Below are positions 39,480-48,461 of a stretch of 64,000 nucleotides of DNA, piece after piece (positions within the stretch are counted from its first letter, which is position 1; the number at the start of each line of letters is the position of its first letter). The DNA comes from Arenibacter algicola (GTDB taxonomy: Bacteria > Bacteroidota > Bacteroidia > Flavobacteriales > Flavobacteriaceae), in the NCBI RefSeq assembly GCF_000733925.1, contig NZ_JPOO01000003.1:2914001-2978000 (forward strand), in the 5' to 3' direction. Under the pieces are notes generated by a model. It did no database searches. It was not told the DNA's origin and saw only the letters and a list, made by a program, of their open reading frames with translations. Made by a program: the position numbers and the translations under genes.

Positions 39480-42400
39480 TTGGATAATTATAGTAATATT
39501 TTAGAAAAGCTTAATGCCTTTATTGCAAAGTTCTATACCAAGATGTTGCTTAAGGGTGTGCTTCTTTTTATAGCCTTTGGGTTGCTTTTCTTTTTGTTGG
39601 TTTTAGGTATAGAATATTTTTTGTGGTTAAATTCTGTTGGACGTTTGCTACTGTTAGTACTATTTGTTGGAGTGGAGTTCTACCTAGTTTGGAAGTTTAT
39701 TATTACGCCTTTATCGTTTTTATTAAAATGGAAGAGAGGTTTGAGCAATAAGGAGGCATCCTTGTTAATTGGAGAGCATTTTCCGGAGGTAGAGGATAAG
39801 CTTTTTAACCTTTTAGATCTGGCTGAAAGTAGTGAGAAGTCAGAATTGCTTTTGGCGAGTATTCAACAGCGATCTATGGACTTGAGTGTTGTTCCTTTTG
39901 TAAAGGCTGTGGATCTTAAGGAGAATATGGGATATGCCAGGTATTTGCTCCTTCCTCTGTTAGTTTTTGGGTTAATTTGGATCTCGGGTGATATAGCTTC
40001 CTATTTCGGTTCTTATAAAAGAGTGGTGAATTACGACTTGGCTTACGAGCCGCCGGCACCTTTTGCCTTTAAATTGCTTACTTCTGATCTGGATGTATTG
40101 GAGGGCGAGTCCTTGACCGTTTCTGTGACTACCGAGGGACGTGTAAAACCTGAGAATGTTTCTATAGTTTTAGATGGGGAAGAGTTTCTTTTGCCATCTA
40201 ATGAGGGATTTTACCAGTACAAGTTTAATTCGCCTTTGGAGGGTACTTCTTTCTATTTTGTTTCAAATGGCTTTAGGTCCAAGGAGTTTTTTTTAAAGGT
40301 AATTGCTGTTCCCAGTATAGTTGATTTTGATTTGATTTTGGATTATCCGGATTATACCGGAAAGCGGGATGATATAATAAAAAGTACTGGTAATGCGGTT
40401 TTTCCCGAAGGTACATTTGTTTCGTGGAGGATGAAGACCAGGACTACCGAGGAGGTGCTTTTTAGGGTGGGGGATAGTATTGAAAATTTTAAAAGGTCAG
40501 GAGATGCTTTTAGTTTGGACAAGCGTGTCTTTTCCGATTTGGATTACGAATTGTCTATTTCTAATGCTAACGTAGATAATTATGAGAGTTTGGGATATCG
40601 CTTTACGGTTGTTAGGGATGCCTATCCCAGTTTGCGGGTAGATCAGGTGCTGGATTCCTTAAACCCTAATGTGTCTTATTATGTGGGGGAGGCAACGGAT
40701 GATTACCAGTTAAGTGCTGTTAGGTTTATTTATTATAAGAAAGGGCAAGAGAAGAAGAATGTTTTGGTTCTGTCCAAACCAAATGTTAATTATAACAAGT
40801 TTTATTACACCTTTCCATCGGGTTTGGATTTGGAAGAAGGCGAGGCGTATGATTACTATTTTGAAGTGGTGGATAATGACGCTATTCACAAGGGCAAGGT
40901 TACTAAGAGTCAGGTGTTTAGCTCGGCATTTATGAACGCTAACCAGCTGAAAGAGAAGGGGTTGGAGTTTCAAAAATCTGTTCTTAAGAATTTGGATAGA
41001 TCTTTGGAAATGTCTAAGGAACAACAGGAGAGCTTAAAGGAAATTAATAGGCAGGAAAAGGAAAACAGTATACTTAGTTTTTCTGATCAGAATAGAATTA
41101 AGGATTTTTTAAAGAAGCAAGAGTTGCAGGAGGACTTAATGAAGAAGTTTAGTGGGCAATTGAAAGATAATCTTAAGAAGACCGAAGAGGATAATAAATT
41201 AAAAAAACTGTTGGAGGAGAGGTTGGAAAGGATGGAATTAGAGGCGAAGAAGAATGATAAGCTCTTGGAGGAGCTGAGTAAATTGACAGATAAATTGGAT
41301 AAGGATGAATTGGCTAAACGCTTGGAGGAGCTTGGAAAGAAGCAGAGGAATGCGGATCGTAACCTAGAACAGTTGTTGGAACTTACTAAGAGATATTATG
41401 TTCAGCAAAAGGCTGAGCAATTGGGGGTCGATTTGGATAAATTGTCCAAGGAGCAGAAGGATATGGCTGAGAAGAAGTTGGGTTCGGAATTGGAGCAAAA
41501 GGAACAGGATTCCATAAAGGCTAAATTCGAGGAGATTAGTAAAGAGGTTGAAGAATTGATTAAGGATGTTGCGAGTTTAAAGAAACCTATGGAATTGAAG
41601 GTTGATATGGGTAAGGTTGAGGAAGTAAAGAAGGATCAAGAGGATGTAATGGAAGAACTTTCCAAGCAACCTTATGGTGATAAATCTTCTTCTGAAAAGG
41701 CTAAGTCTAAACAAAAATCGGCGGCCAAGAAGATGAAAGAACTATCACAGGATTTATTGTCCGCTTCTTCGGGCGGTGGAGGTGGTTCTACTACCGCCGA
41801 GGACGCTGAAATGTTAAGGCAATTGTTGGACAATTTGATTACTTTTTCGTTTAAGCAGGAAGGTTTGTATAGGAGCTTGGGGGAATCGGAAATGTCCGGT
41901 AAGGTAAATACGCTTAGTATTAAAAGGCAGCAGGAATTGAGGGAATTGTTTAAACACGTTGATGATAGTTTGTTCGCCTTATCCTTAAGACAGGCCGAAC
42001 TTTCCGAATTTGTAAACGAACAAATTACTGAGGTGTATTATAATTTGGATAAGGCCTTGGAGAGTATGGCAGAGAGTGAAATGTATCAAGGTGCGTCTTA
42101 TCAAAAATATGTTTTGAATGCTTCCAATAGTCTCAGTGATTTTTTGGCGAATGTCTTGGAAAATTTGCAACAGAGTATGAGTGCCAGTTCGGGTAAAGGG
42201 AAGGGAAAGGGTTTTCAATTGCCGGATATCATTATGGGGCAGGAAAAGTTGGGTGAGAAAATGGGTGAAATGGGTAAAAAGGGTTCAGAAGGAAAGAGTT
42301 CTGGTGAAGGAAAAAAGGGTAGTGGACAGGGAGGTGAGTCCGGAGAGAAAGGTAGCGAAGGTGGGGATGGGAATGGTCAGGAAGGTGAGAATGGAGAGAA

Positions 42401-42932
42401 AGGTAGTGAGGGCAAAGGTAAAGGTACTAAAGATGGTGAAGGCTCCAATAGTGGTGGAGGTGGAAAAGGAAGTGAGATGGGTTCTGGAGGTAGTGGGAAT
42501 GGACCTAACGAAGAGGAGCTTAATGAGATTTATGAAATTTATAAGGAGCAGCAGTTGTTGCGTGAGCAATTGGAAGAGCAATTAAAGAATCTTATAAACA
42601 ATGATGACCGTGAGTTGGGTGAGAAATTGGTACAGCAGATGGAGGATTTCCAGAACGATTTATTGAGAAATGGGGTTACCCAGCAAACTATGAGTAAAAT
42701 GAATAACATTAACAGGGAAATGTTAAAGTTGGATAATGCTGCTTTGAAACAGGGAAAGACCAAGGAAAGGGAGAGCAATAGTAGTAATGATTTGTTTCAG
42801 AACCCGATTCTTACTAGGCCTTCAATATTAGATAATTATCGTAATGATTTGGAGATTTTAAATAGACAAGCATTACCTTTGCAGCAAAATTTTCAGATTA
42901 GGGTTAAGGATTATTTTAAAATTGATGATTGA
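39480..42932 (+). CDS. DUF4175 family large membrane-anchored coiled-coil protein
   Basis: 1150 residues. Three hydrophobic segments near the N-terminus (about 20-50, 54-75, 150-175), a beta-rich region to about 490, then a long charged coiled-coil region (about 495-830) and a Gly/Lys/Ser/Glu low-complexity tract (about 905-1010), ending in a helical C-terminus. The start is a TTG: the frame has a TGA at 39471-39473, and the next in-frame ATG would delete the first 20 residues, while MDNY is what I recall for homologues. Function unknown. The stop overlaps ybeY by 8 bp, so the two are probably translationally coupled. Confidence 0.8.
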   Translation: MDNYSNILEKLNAFIAKFYTKMLLKGVLLFIAFGLLFFLLVLGIEYFLWLNSVGRLLLLVLFVGVEFYLVWKFIITPLSFLLKWKRGLSNKEASLLIGEHFPEVEDKLFNLLDLAESSEKSELLLASIQQRSMDLSVVPFVKAVDLKENMGYARYLLLPLLVFGLIWISGDIASYFGSYKRVVNYDLAYEPPAPFAFKLLTSDLDVLEGESLTVSVTTEGRVKPENVSIVLDGEEFLLPSNEGFYQYKFNSPLEGTSFYFVSNGFRSKEFFLKVIAVPSIVDFDLILDYPDYTGKRDDIIKSTGNAVFPEGTFVSWRMKTRTTEEVLFRVGDSIENFKRSGDAFSLDKRVFSDLDYELSISNANVDNYESLGYRFTVVRDAYPSLRVDQVLDSLNPNVSYYVGEATDDYQLSAVRFIYYKKGQEKKNVLVLSKPNVNYNKFYYTFPSGLDLEEGEAYDYYFEVVDNDAIHKGKVTKSQVFSSAFMNANQLKEKGLEFQKSVLKNLDRSLEMSKEQQESLKEINRQEKENSILSFSDQNRIKDFLKKQELQEDLMKKFSGQLKDNLKKTEEDNKLKKLLEERLERMELEAKKNDKLLEELSKLTDKLDKDELAKRLEELGKKQRNADRNLEQLLELTKRYYVQQKAEQLGVDLDKLSKEQKDMAEKKLGSELEQKEQDSIKAKFEEISKEVEELIKDVASLKKPMELKVDMGKVEEVKKDQEDVMEELSKQPYGDKSSSEKAKSKQKSAAKKMKELSQDLLSASSGGGGGSTTAEDAEMLRQLLDNLITFSFKQEGLYRSLGESEMSGKVNTLSIKRQQELRELFKHVDDSLFALSLRQAELSEFVNEQITEVYYNLDKALESMAESEMYQGASYQKYVLNASNSLSDFLANVLENLQQSMSASSGKGKGKGFQLPDIIMGQEKLGEKMGEMGKKGSEGKSSGEGKKGSGQGGESGEKGSEGGDGNGQEGENGEKGSEGKGKGTKDGEGSNSGGGGKGSEMGSGGSGNGPNEEELNEIYEIYKEQQLLREQLEEQLKNLINNDDRELGEKLVQQMEDFQNDLLRNGVTQQTMSKMNNINREMLKLDNAALKQGKTKERESNSSNDLFQNPILTRPSILDNYRNDLEILNRQALPLQQNFQIRVKDYFKIDD

Positions 42933-43344
42933 TTTTCACTACGAGACGGATTTTGGTATTGACAATGAATCCAAGTTTGCCGATTGGGTTAGTAGGATAG
43001 TGCTTTCTGAGGATAAGGCTTATTCGCAATTGGATTTTATTTTTTGTGATGATGAGTATCTTCTGAAGATCAATCAGGACTATCTTGATCATGACACTTA
43101 TACGGATATTATTACTTTTCCTTATGAAGATATGAATGGAATAGCGGGTGATATCTTTATATCTGTTGATCGTGTCAAGGAGAATGCGTCTGATTTTGGT
43201 GTTGAGTTTGATCTGGAATTGAAGAGAGTTATGGCTCATGGGGTACTTCACCTTTTGGGGTTTGGCGACAAGAGTGAAGAGGAGGCCTCGCAAATGAGGT
43301 TAAAGGAAGATGAAAAAATTAAATTGTTCCACGTGGAACATTGA
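42925..43344 (+). CDS. ybeY: Endoribonuclease YbeY (rRNA maturation)
   Basis: 139 residues from the ATG at 42925. YbeY is a metal-dependent ribonuclease in 16S rRNA 3'-end maturation and ribosome quality control. The core is DHDTYTDIITFPY followed by GDIFISVDRV and the metal motif HGVLHLLGFGDKSEEE. The usual third ligand of HGxLHLxGYDH is a His; here the position holds Asp (GFGD), a form I recall in other Bacteroidota. The last codons (FHVEH) are written inside a parS-like palindrome. The gene overlaps the DUF4175 gene upstream and ends 5 bp before mnmG. Confidence 0.92.
   Translation: MIDFHYETDFGIDNESKFADWVSRIVLSEDKAYSQLDFIFCDDEYLLKINQDYLDHDTYTDIITFPYEDMNGIAGDIFISVDRVKENASDFGVEFDLELKRVMAHGVLHLLGFGDKSEEEASQMRLKEDEKIKLFHVEH
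43325..43340. promoter_or_regulatory. parS-like site 1 (inside the ybeY 3' end)
   Basis: TGTTCCACGTGGAACA, a perfect 16-bp palindrome. It fits the ParB-binding consensus TGTTnCACGTGnAACA. It overlaps the last codons of ybeY and lies 9 bp before mnmG. Confidence 0.8.
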
Positions 43345-43349
43345 AAGTT

Positions 43350-45218
43350 ATGTTTGAAAAGGAATACGATGTTATAGTGGTTGGTGCGGGTCATGCTGGA
43401 GCTGAAGCTGCTGCTGCTGCGGCTAATTTGGGCTCTAGGACCTTGTTGGTTACCATGAACTTGCAGACTATAGGGCAAATGTCCTGTAATCCGGCTATGG
43501 GAGGAATTGCTAAGGGTCAGATTGTTCGTGAGATTGACGCTCTTGGTGGATATAGTGGTATTGTTAGTGACAAGAGCGCTATACAATTTAAAATGCTTAA
43601 TAAAAGCAAGGGTCCGGCTATGTGGAGTCCCAGAACACAAAATGATAGGATGCGCTTTGCTGAGGAATGGCGTATGGCTCTGGAGAATACTCCCAATGTG
43701 GATTTTTATCAGGAAATGGTGTCTGGTCTTTTAGTGGAAAATGGCAGAGCTGTGGGGGTGAAGACTTCTCTTGGTTTGGATATCAGATCTAGGTCCGTTG
43801 TTCTTACCAACGGAACTTTTCTTAATGGTTTAATCCATATTGGTGACAAGCAGTTTGGTGGAGGAAGAGCTGGTGAAAAGGCGGCTACTGGTATTACCGA
43901 ACAATTGGTGAGTTTGGGTTTTGAGAGCGGTAGAATGAAGACTGGTACTCCACCTAGAGTGGATGGTCGTTCCTTGGATTATTCTGTTATGATTCCCCAA
44001 CCAGGGGATGAAATACCTGAGAAATTTTCTTACTCCAATACCAAGGCCTTGACCCATCAGCGGGATTGTTATATGACCCATACGAGTCTTTTGGTTCACG
44101 ATTTGTTAAGGGAGGGTTTTGATCGTTCTCCTATGTTCAATGGTAGAATTAAGAGTTTGGGCCCTAGATATTGTCCCTCTATTGAGGATAAGATCAATCG
44201 GTTTGCAGATAAGGATAGCCATCAGTTATTTGTTGAACCGGAGGGCTGGAATACGGTGGAGGTTTATGTTAATGGATTCTCAACTTCCCTACCTGAGGAT
44301 GTTCAGTATAAGGCTTTAAAATCTGTAAAAGGGTTTGGGAATGTTAAGTTTTTTAGGCCGGGTTATGCCATCGAGTATGACTACTTTCCACCCACACAGT
44401 TAAAGCATACCTTAGAGACCAAGCTTATTGAAAATCTTTATTTTGCTGGTCAGATTAATGGAACTACAGGTTATGAAGAGGCCGCATCCCAAGGTCTTAT
44501 GGCTGGTATAAATGCTCATTTGAAAATTAATGAAAGGGAGGCATTTATACTTAATAGGGATGAGGCATATATTGGAGTTTTGGTGGATGATCTTATAACG
44601 AAGGGCACAGAGGAGCCATATAGGATGTTTACTTCCAGGGCTGAATATAGGACCCTTTTGCGACAGGATAATGCCGATTTAAGACTCACTCCAAGGAGTT
44701 ATGAAATGGGACTGGCTAAGAAGGATAGGCTTGAAAAGATGGAGGAGAAGGAGCGAAAATCTAATGCTTTTGTGGACTTCTTTAGGGAGACTAGTTTTAA
44801 ACCGGAAGAGATAAACCCTATTTTAGAAGGATTGGATTCATCCACGGTTAAACAGCCTGATAAGATGTTTAAAGTGTTTTCAAGGCCGAAAGTTACTATG
44901 GATCATATGTTGCAATTGGAAGGGGTTTCAGAGTTCGTTTCTGATAATAATTTGGATAGGGAGGTGCTGGAACAGGCAGAAATTCAGGTTAAATATTCAG
45001 GATATATTGCCAAGGAAAAGAACAACGCGGATAAGCTCCAACGATTAGAGAATATTAAAATCCCTAAGGATTTTGATTATAGTAAGCTTAAATCCCTTTC
45101 TTATGAAGCACGGGAAAAGCTTAAGGCAATACAGCCTGTGACTATTTCCCAAGCATCTAGAATTAGCGGTGTTTCTCCTAGCGATATTAGCGTTTTACTG
45201 GTCTATATGGGCCGATAA
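43350..45218 (+). CDS. mnmG: tRNA uridine-5-carboxymethylaminomethyl modification enzyme MnmG (GidA)
   Basis: 622 residues from the ATG at 43350 (MFEKEYDVIVVGAGHAG); a TTG three codons earlier overlaps the ybeY stop. A FAD enzyme that, with MnmE, modifies U34 of certain tRNAs. FAD-binding GAGHAGAEAA at about 13-22, then SCNPAMGGIAKGQIVREIDAL (about 47-67), GTPPRVDGR (about 203), and INGTTGYEEAASQGL (about 365) are all MnmG hallmarks. The C-terminal helical domain with SGVSPSDISVLLVYM is complete. It is flanked on both sides by parS-like sites. Confidence 0.96.
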   Translation: MFEKEYDVIVVGAGHAGAEAAAAAANLGSRTLLVTMNLQTIGQMSCNPAMGGIAKGQIVREIDALGGYSGIVSDKSAIQFKMLNKSKGPAMWSPRTQNDRMRFAEEWRMALENTPNVDFYQEMVSGLLVENGRAVGVKTSLGLDIRSRSVVLTNGTFLNGLIHIGDKQFGGGRAGEKAATGITEQLVSLGFESGRMKTGTPPRVDGRSLDYSVMIPQPGDEIPEKFSYSNTKALTHQRDCYMTHTSLLVHDLLREGFDRSPMFNGRIKSLGPRYCPSIEDKINRFADKDSHQLFVEPEGWNTVEVYVNGFSTSLPEDVQYKALKSVKGFGNVKFFRPGYAIEYDYFPPTQLKHTLETKLIENLYFAGQINGTTGYEEAASQGLMAGINAHLKINEREAFILNRDEAYIGVLVDDLITKGTEEPYRMFTSRAEYRTLLRQDNADLRLTPRSYEMGLAKKDRLEKMEEKERKSNAFVDFFRETSFKPEEINPILEGLDSSTVKQPDKMFKVFSRPKVTMDHMLQLEGVSEFVSDNNLDREVLEQAEIQVKYSGYIAKEKNNADKLQRLENIKIPKDFDYSKLKSLSYEAREKLKAIQPVTISQASRISGVSPSDISVLLVYMGR

Positions 45219-45236
45219 TTTGCCAAGGGAATTGAA

Positions 45237-45252
45237 TGTTCCACGTGGAACA
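45237..45252. promoter_or_regulatory. parS-like site 2 (downstream of mnmG)
   Basis: TGTTCCACGTGGAACA again, here within a 20-bp perfect palindrome (45235-45254, extending to AAT...ATT). It is 19 bp past the mnmG stop and 1912 bp from site 1. Confidence 0.85.
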
Positions 45253-45316
45253 TTTCTATTGTTAAAGTCGTTTTTAAGGCTGATAAAACGTTTAAAAATA
45301 TAATTTTTTAGAAGGG

Positions 45317-45351
45317 TGTTTGCGTACTAAAATTGGCAAACATTTTTTTTT
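45317..45351 (+). terminator. Probable terminator of mnmG
   Basis: TGTTTGC / GCAAACA (7-bp perfect stem, 12-nt loop) followed by nine T, about 100 bp after the mnmG stop. Confidence 0.65.
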
Positions 45352-45965
45352 ATGGCAGTCGTTTTTGTTTAGGCATTGTTTTGGAAGAGCATAAAATTTG
45401 GATTAAATAATTCAATTTTTGTGCCCAGAAATCCTAAGTGAAATTATGTAATTCCCTAGCATGTCTAATTTAAAATTGTAGAACATAAATGGACAGAGGA
45501 ATTAGGATTTCCAATTAGGTGGAAATTATGGTTTATTATTTTCGATAATTAGTAATTTATTTCAGGATTGGTTTAGTTAGAATTCAATCTAGATGGATTA
45601 AGTAATATTTTGTTTCTTTCACAAATGTAATTGTCCATGGTGCCATAATTGTTTTTTAATTCTTTGGATTTGTTCTTTATCTGGTCTTTGTGATTTCAAT
45701 TTATGATTTAGTCCAATAATTGGTGCTACTTATTAAATTCTTTTAGCTAGGCTGGGGTTGCAGTATAAAGTAAACTACCTTGGGAACCCACGACGCATTG
45801 AAAGGAAATTCAAGTTGAATTTCTCGGCCCGCCTGAATGGAACGGGCGGGCAGGTTTAAATCTCGGTTCTCGAGTAGAATCTTCCTGTGATTTCACTTTC
45901 ATGTACTACTGTTTTGAAGTATCTTCGTTGCTTCTAAAAACAAATATTATTCACCCATCGTAACC
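45352..45965. other. AT-rich intergenic region with REP-like hairpins
   Basis: 614 bp before the methyltransferase gene. It holds a palindrome GAAATTCAA-G-TTGAATTTC (45805-45823) and a GC hairpin CCCGCC / GGCGGG (45828-45833 and 45845-45850), the only GC-rich island here. I looked for DnaA boxes because of the parS sites and mnmG and saw none. No coding frame. Confidence 0.5.
45805..45850. repeat. REP-like double hairpin
   Basis: A 9-bp-arm palindrome (45805-45823) is followed immediately by a 6-bp GC hairpin (45828-45850), in otherwise AT-rich intergenic DNA. Confidence 0.5.
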
Positions 45966-46796
45966 ATGAAAGTTTATTTGGAAACCAAAGATTATACCCT
46001 CACAGGAGAGTCGTTTAAATTACTGCACGATCCTGTCCTGGACATGTTGGTTACTGAACCGCAACCGGAAAATCTCGCGACATATTATGAGAGCGAAGAT
46101 TACATTTCCCATACAGATGCCAAGAAGTCTTTGGTAGATAAGATTTATCATACCGTAAAAGGATATAATCTAAAAAGTAAGTTGTCTCTGATTGATTCTT
46201 ATGCTGCTTCAAATAAAAGACTTTTGGATGTTGGGGCCGGTACTGGAGATTTTTTGGCTGTAGCTAAGAAATATGGCTGGGAAGTTGCCGGAGTGGAACC
46301 CAATGAATTGGCTAGGCTTAAGTCAAGTGAAAAAGGGGTGGTACTTTTGCAGAATTTAGACGCTATTCCAACCAGTGATAAATATGAGGTCATTACACTC
46401 TGGCACGTTTTGGAGCATTTGCCCGATCTTGAATCCCAAATTGCAAAATTGGTCGGACTCCTAACTGATAATGGAACCCTAGTTGTGGCTGTTCCTAATT
46501 TTAAATCCTTCGACGCAAAGTACTATAAAGAATTTTGGGCGGCTTTTGATGTACCTAGACATCTTTGGCATTTTTCCAAAAGGAGTGTGCAGAGCATCTT
46601 TGCAAAACATGGAATGAAATTGGTGCGGACGAAGCCCATGTTTTTTGATGCTTTCTATGTTGCGCTGCTGTCGGAAAAATATAAGAACGGTAAACAGAAT
46701 TATATTAGGGCATTTTGGATTGGGCTTATGTCTAATATACGGGCTTTGGTTTCTAAGGAGTATTCTTCGTTGATTTATATATTGAAGAAGGCTTAA
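45966..46796 (+). CDS. Class I SAM-dependent methyltransferase
   Basis: 276 residues. The SAM-binding motif I is LLDVGAGTGDFLAVA (about 80-94), with motif II-like GVEPNE and motif post-I YEVITLWHVLEHLPD (about 140). The N-terminal KDYTLTGESFKLLHDPVLDMLVT and the DVPRHLWHFSKRSV phrase are typical of Methyltransf_23 proteins found near surface-glycan or lipid genes in Bacteroidota. The acceptor is unknown. It stands alone, with about 740 bp upstream and 300 bp downstream free of genes. Confidence 0.85.
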   Translation: MKVYLETKDYTLTGESFKLLHDPVLDMLVTEPQPENLATYYESEDYISHTDAKKSLVDKIYHTVKGYNLKSKLSLIDSYAASNKRLLDVGAGTGDFLAVAKKYGWEVAGVEPNELARLKSSEKGVVLLQNLDAIPTSDKYEVITLWHVLEHLPDLESQIAKLVGLLTDNGTLVVAVPNFKSFDAKYYKEFWAAFDVPRHLWHFSKRSVQSIFAKHGMKLVRTKPMFFDAFYVALLSEKYKNGKQNYIRAFWIGLMSNIRALVSKEYSSLIYILKKA

Positions 46797-47063
46797 TAGC
46801 TATTTTAAGAGGCTTTAAGGGGGTTTTATCGAGTGAAACGACTAACGGCATTAAGCGCACCGGAAGGGCTTTAAATGGCCACCCTAAGACCCTGTACAAA
46901 ATAAATTGTATTGATTGTGTTGTGTTTTTCAATCAATTTTATCTATCGATGTGGTTTGTGCTAGTTTCAATTGCTCAAATGGGTATAAAGGGAGGTATTG
47001 GATCTGTAGGAGCCGGCTATTAGGAATAATTATAATTTTTCTCTTATTATAAAAAAGCTTTTC

Positions 47064-47071
47064 TATTTTTG
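47064..47071 (+). promoter_or_regulatory. -7 promoter element of the OmpH-like gene
   Basis: TATTTTTG fits TAnnTTTG; ATG 24 bp further on. -33 not evident. Confidence 0.5.
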
Positions 47072-47094
47072 CCCAAATTTAAACTAAAGAGAAA

Positions 47095-47601
47095 ATGAAA
47101 AAATTAGTTTTGGCGTTGGTATTAATAGGAGCAATATCTTGCCAACAAGAAAAAATAGCTTTTGTAGATAATGTGAAGTTAATGGATACTTATCAGGAGA
47201 AGGTGGATATTGAGGCTAAGTTCAAAACAAGAACTGAAACTTTTGGTAAAAAGAGGGATAGTATATCCCAAGCTTTTCAAATGGAAGCCCAAGCTTTCCA
47301 AGCCAAGGCACAAAAAATGGCCCAGGCTAAGGCACAAGAGGAGTATGGTCAGTTACAGCAGCGTAGTCAGTTTATAGGACAACAGTTGCAACAAGAAGAA
47401 CAGCAATTACAGATGCAGGGCCAAACAGAGATGGATAGTCTCGTATCTAAGGTTAAAAGGGAAATTAAAGCATATGGGGAATCAAACGGCTATTCCTTTA
47501 TATTAACCGGTGGAGATGGGGGTAGTGTTCTTTACGGGAAAGAGGCACATAACGTAACCGATGCCATCGTTAAAATTCTAAACGATAATTATAAGAAGTA
47601 G
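47095..47601 (+). CDS. OmpH/Skp-like periplasmic chaperone, lipoprotein form
   Basis: 168 residues. A lipoprotein signal (LVLALVLIGAISC, Cys16), then IAFVDNVKLMDTYQEK, the OmpH/Skp start, a long Gln/Lys/Ala-rich helical hairpin (about 45-125) and the C-terminal strand YSFILTGGDGGSVLYG with VTDAIVKILND. Skp-type proteins hold unfolded outer-membrane proteins in the periplasm. This one appears lipid-anchored and unusually Gln-rich in its arms. It is a single-gene transcript with a clear promoter element and terminator. Confidence 0.88.
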   Translation: MKKLVLALVLIGAISCQQEKIAFVDNVKLMDTYQEKVDIEAKFKTRTETFGKKRDSISQAFQMEAQAFQAKAQKMAQAKAQEEYGQLQQRSQFIGQQLQQEEQQLQMQGQTEMDSLVSKVKREIKAYGESNGYSFILTGGDGGSVLYGKEAHNVTDAIVKILNDNYKK

Positions 47602-47638
47602 TATTTTATAAAAAGCTCTTTAAATAGGGCGCATTTAT

Positions 47639-47670
47639 AAAACCTCCGAAGTGATCTTCGGAGGTTTTAT
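47639..47670 (+). terminator. Intrinsic terminator of the OmpH-like gene
   Basis: AAAACCTCCGAA / TTCGGAGGTTTT, 12-bp stem with a 6-nt loop (GTGATC), starting 38 bp after the stop. Confidence 0.9.
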
Positions 47671-48461
47671 ATTTTGATATAAAACCATTCTCAATCGTCT
47701 TTTCTTCCTATCCTATAGACCTACTTTTTATTAATCCCATACCGTGTAGAGGATGAATACATTTGTGTAAGAAACGTGAGTTCGACATAAAATATTATCA
47801 ATACATTGATTTAATGTAAGTTATAATAAATGCTACGGTCCCCTCGAGCGGAGTCGAGAGGTTATTTTACTGTAATGTATTTACAATGAGGTCTCGACTC
47901 CGCTCGACCAGACAGATGTCATATAAACAATTGATTTTAAATAAAATACATATCGAACTCACGTTAAGATGTAAACATTATGGGTGAATTTTCCAGAGGT
48001 TCTTTATTCGGTTTTGGGCAGCGACTCTAAAATTTTCCACACTTTATGGTCTGCCAAATTATAAAAATGAATATTCATTTAGCTTTTAGAATCTGCACCA
48101 AAACTGCTGAAAAGATTGAGTTTTATTTTTGGTTTTTCTTTAGAAATTTAAAAGTTGACTCCCTTGGAATTCCTTTGTTTTATGATCACTTCATGGTAGG
48201 GCACCGTGCTAATTAATGAACTTCGGATATAAGCTGAGGAGTCAAAGGAAATGCTTTGATCTGGCATTCTTCCTATTTTTGTTCCAATAATTCCACCAAC
48301 TGAGTAGTCGGGCTCCAAGCATTTAAAAGTTCCTGGGAGACCATTTATGGGGCTTAGTCGATATATAGGGGCACTTTATCTATATATTTCAATTGGAAAG
48401 TACTTTATTCCGGATAAAAAACCGACTTATTAGTTTAATTTTGAATAAAAGGTAGATTCAA
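47671..48461. other. Long intergenic region with an inverted repeat
   Basis: About 790 bp. It contains the perfect 16-bp inverted repeat at 47844-47907. The rest is AT-rich, with no recognisable protein remnant, tRNA or promoter for the DUF2064 gene. Confidence 0.5.
47844..47907. repeat. Perfect 16-bp inverted repeat with 32-bp spacer
   Basis: TCGAGCGGAGTCGAGA (47844-47859) and TCTCGACTCCGCTCGA (47892-47907) are exact reverse complements. The TCTCGACTnCGCTCGA sequence resembles dispersed palindromic elements of Bacteroidota genomes. Confidence 0.75.

Noticed and set aside
45219..45965. Replication origin next to mnmG and parS
   Set aside because: No DnaA boxes or AT-rich iteron pattern were seen, and dnaA is not in the window.
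46797..47094. GC-rich patch after the methyltransferase as a structured RNA
   Set aside because: Only weak pairings were found by eye, with no conserved motif; no support for an RNA gene.
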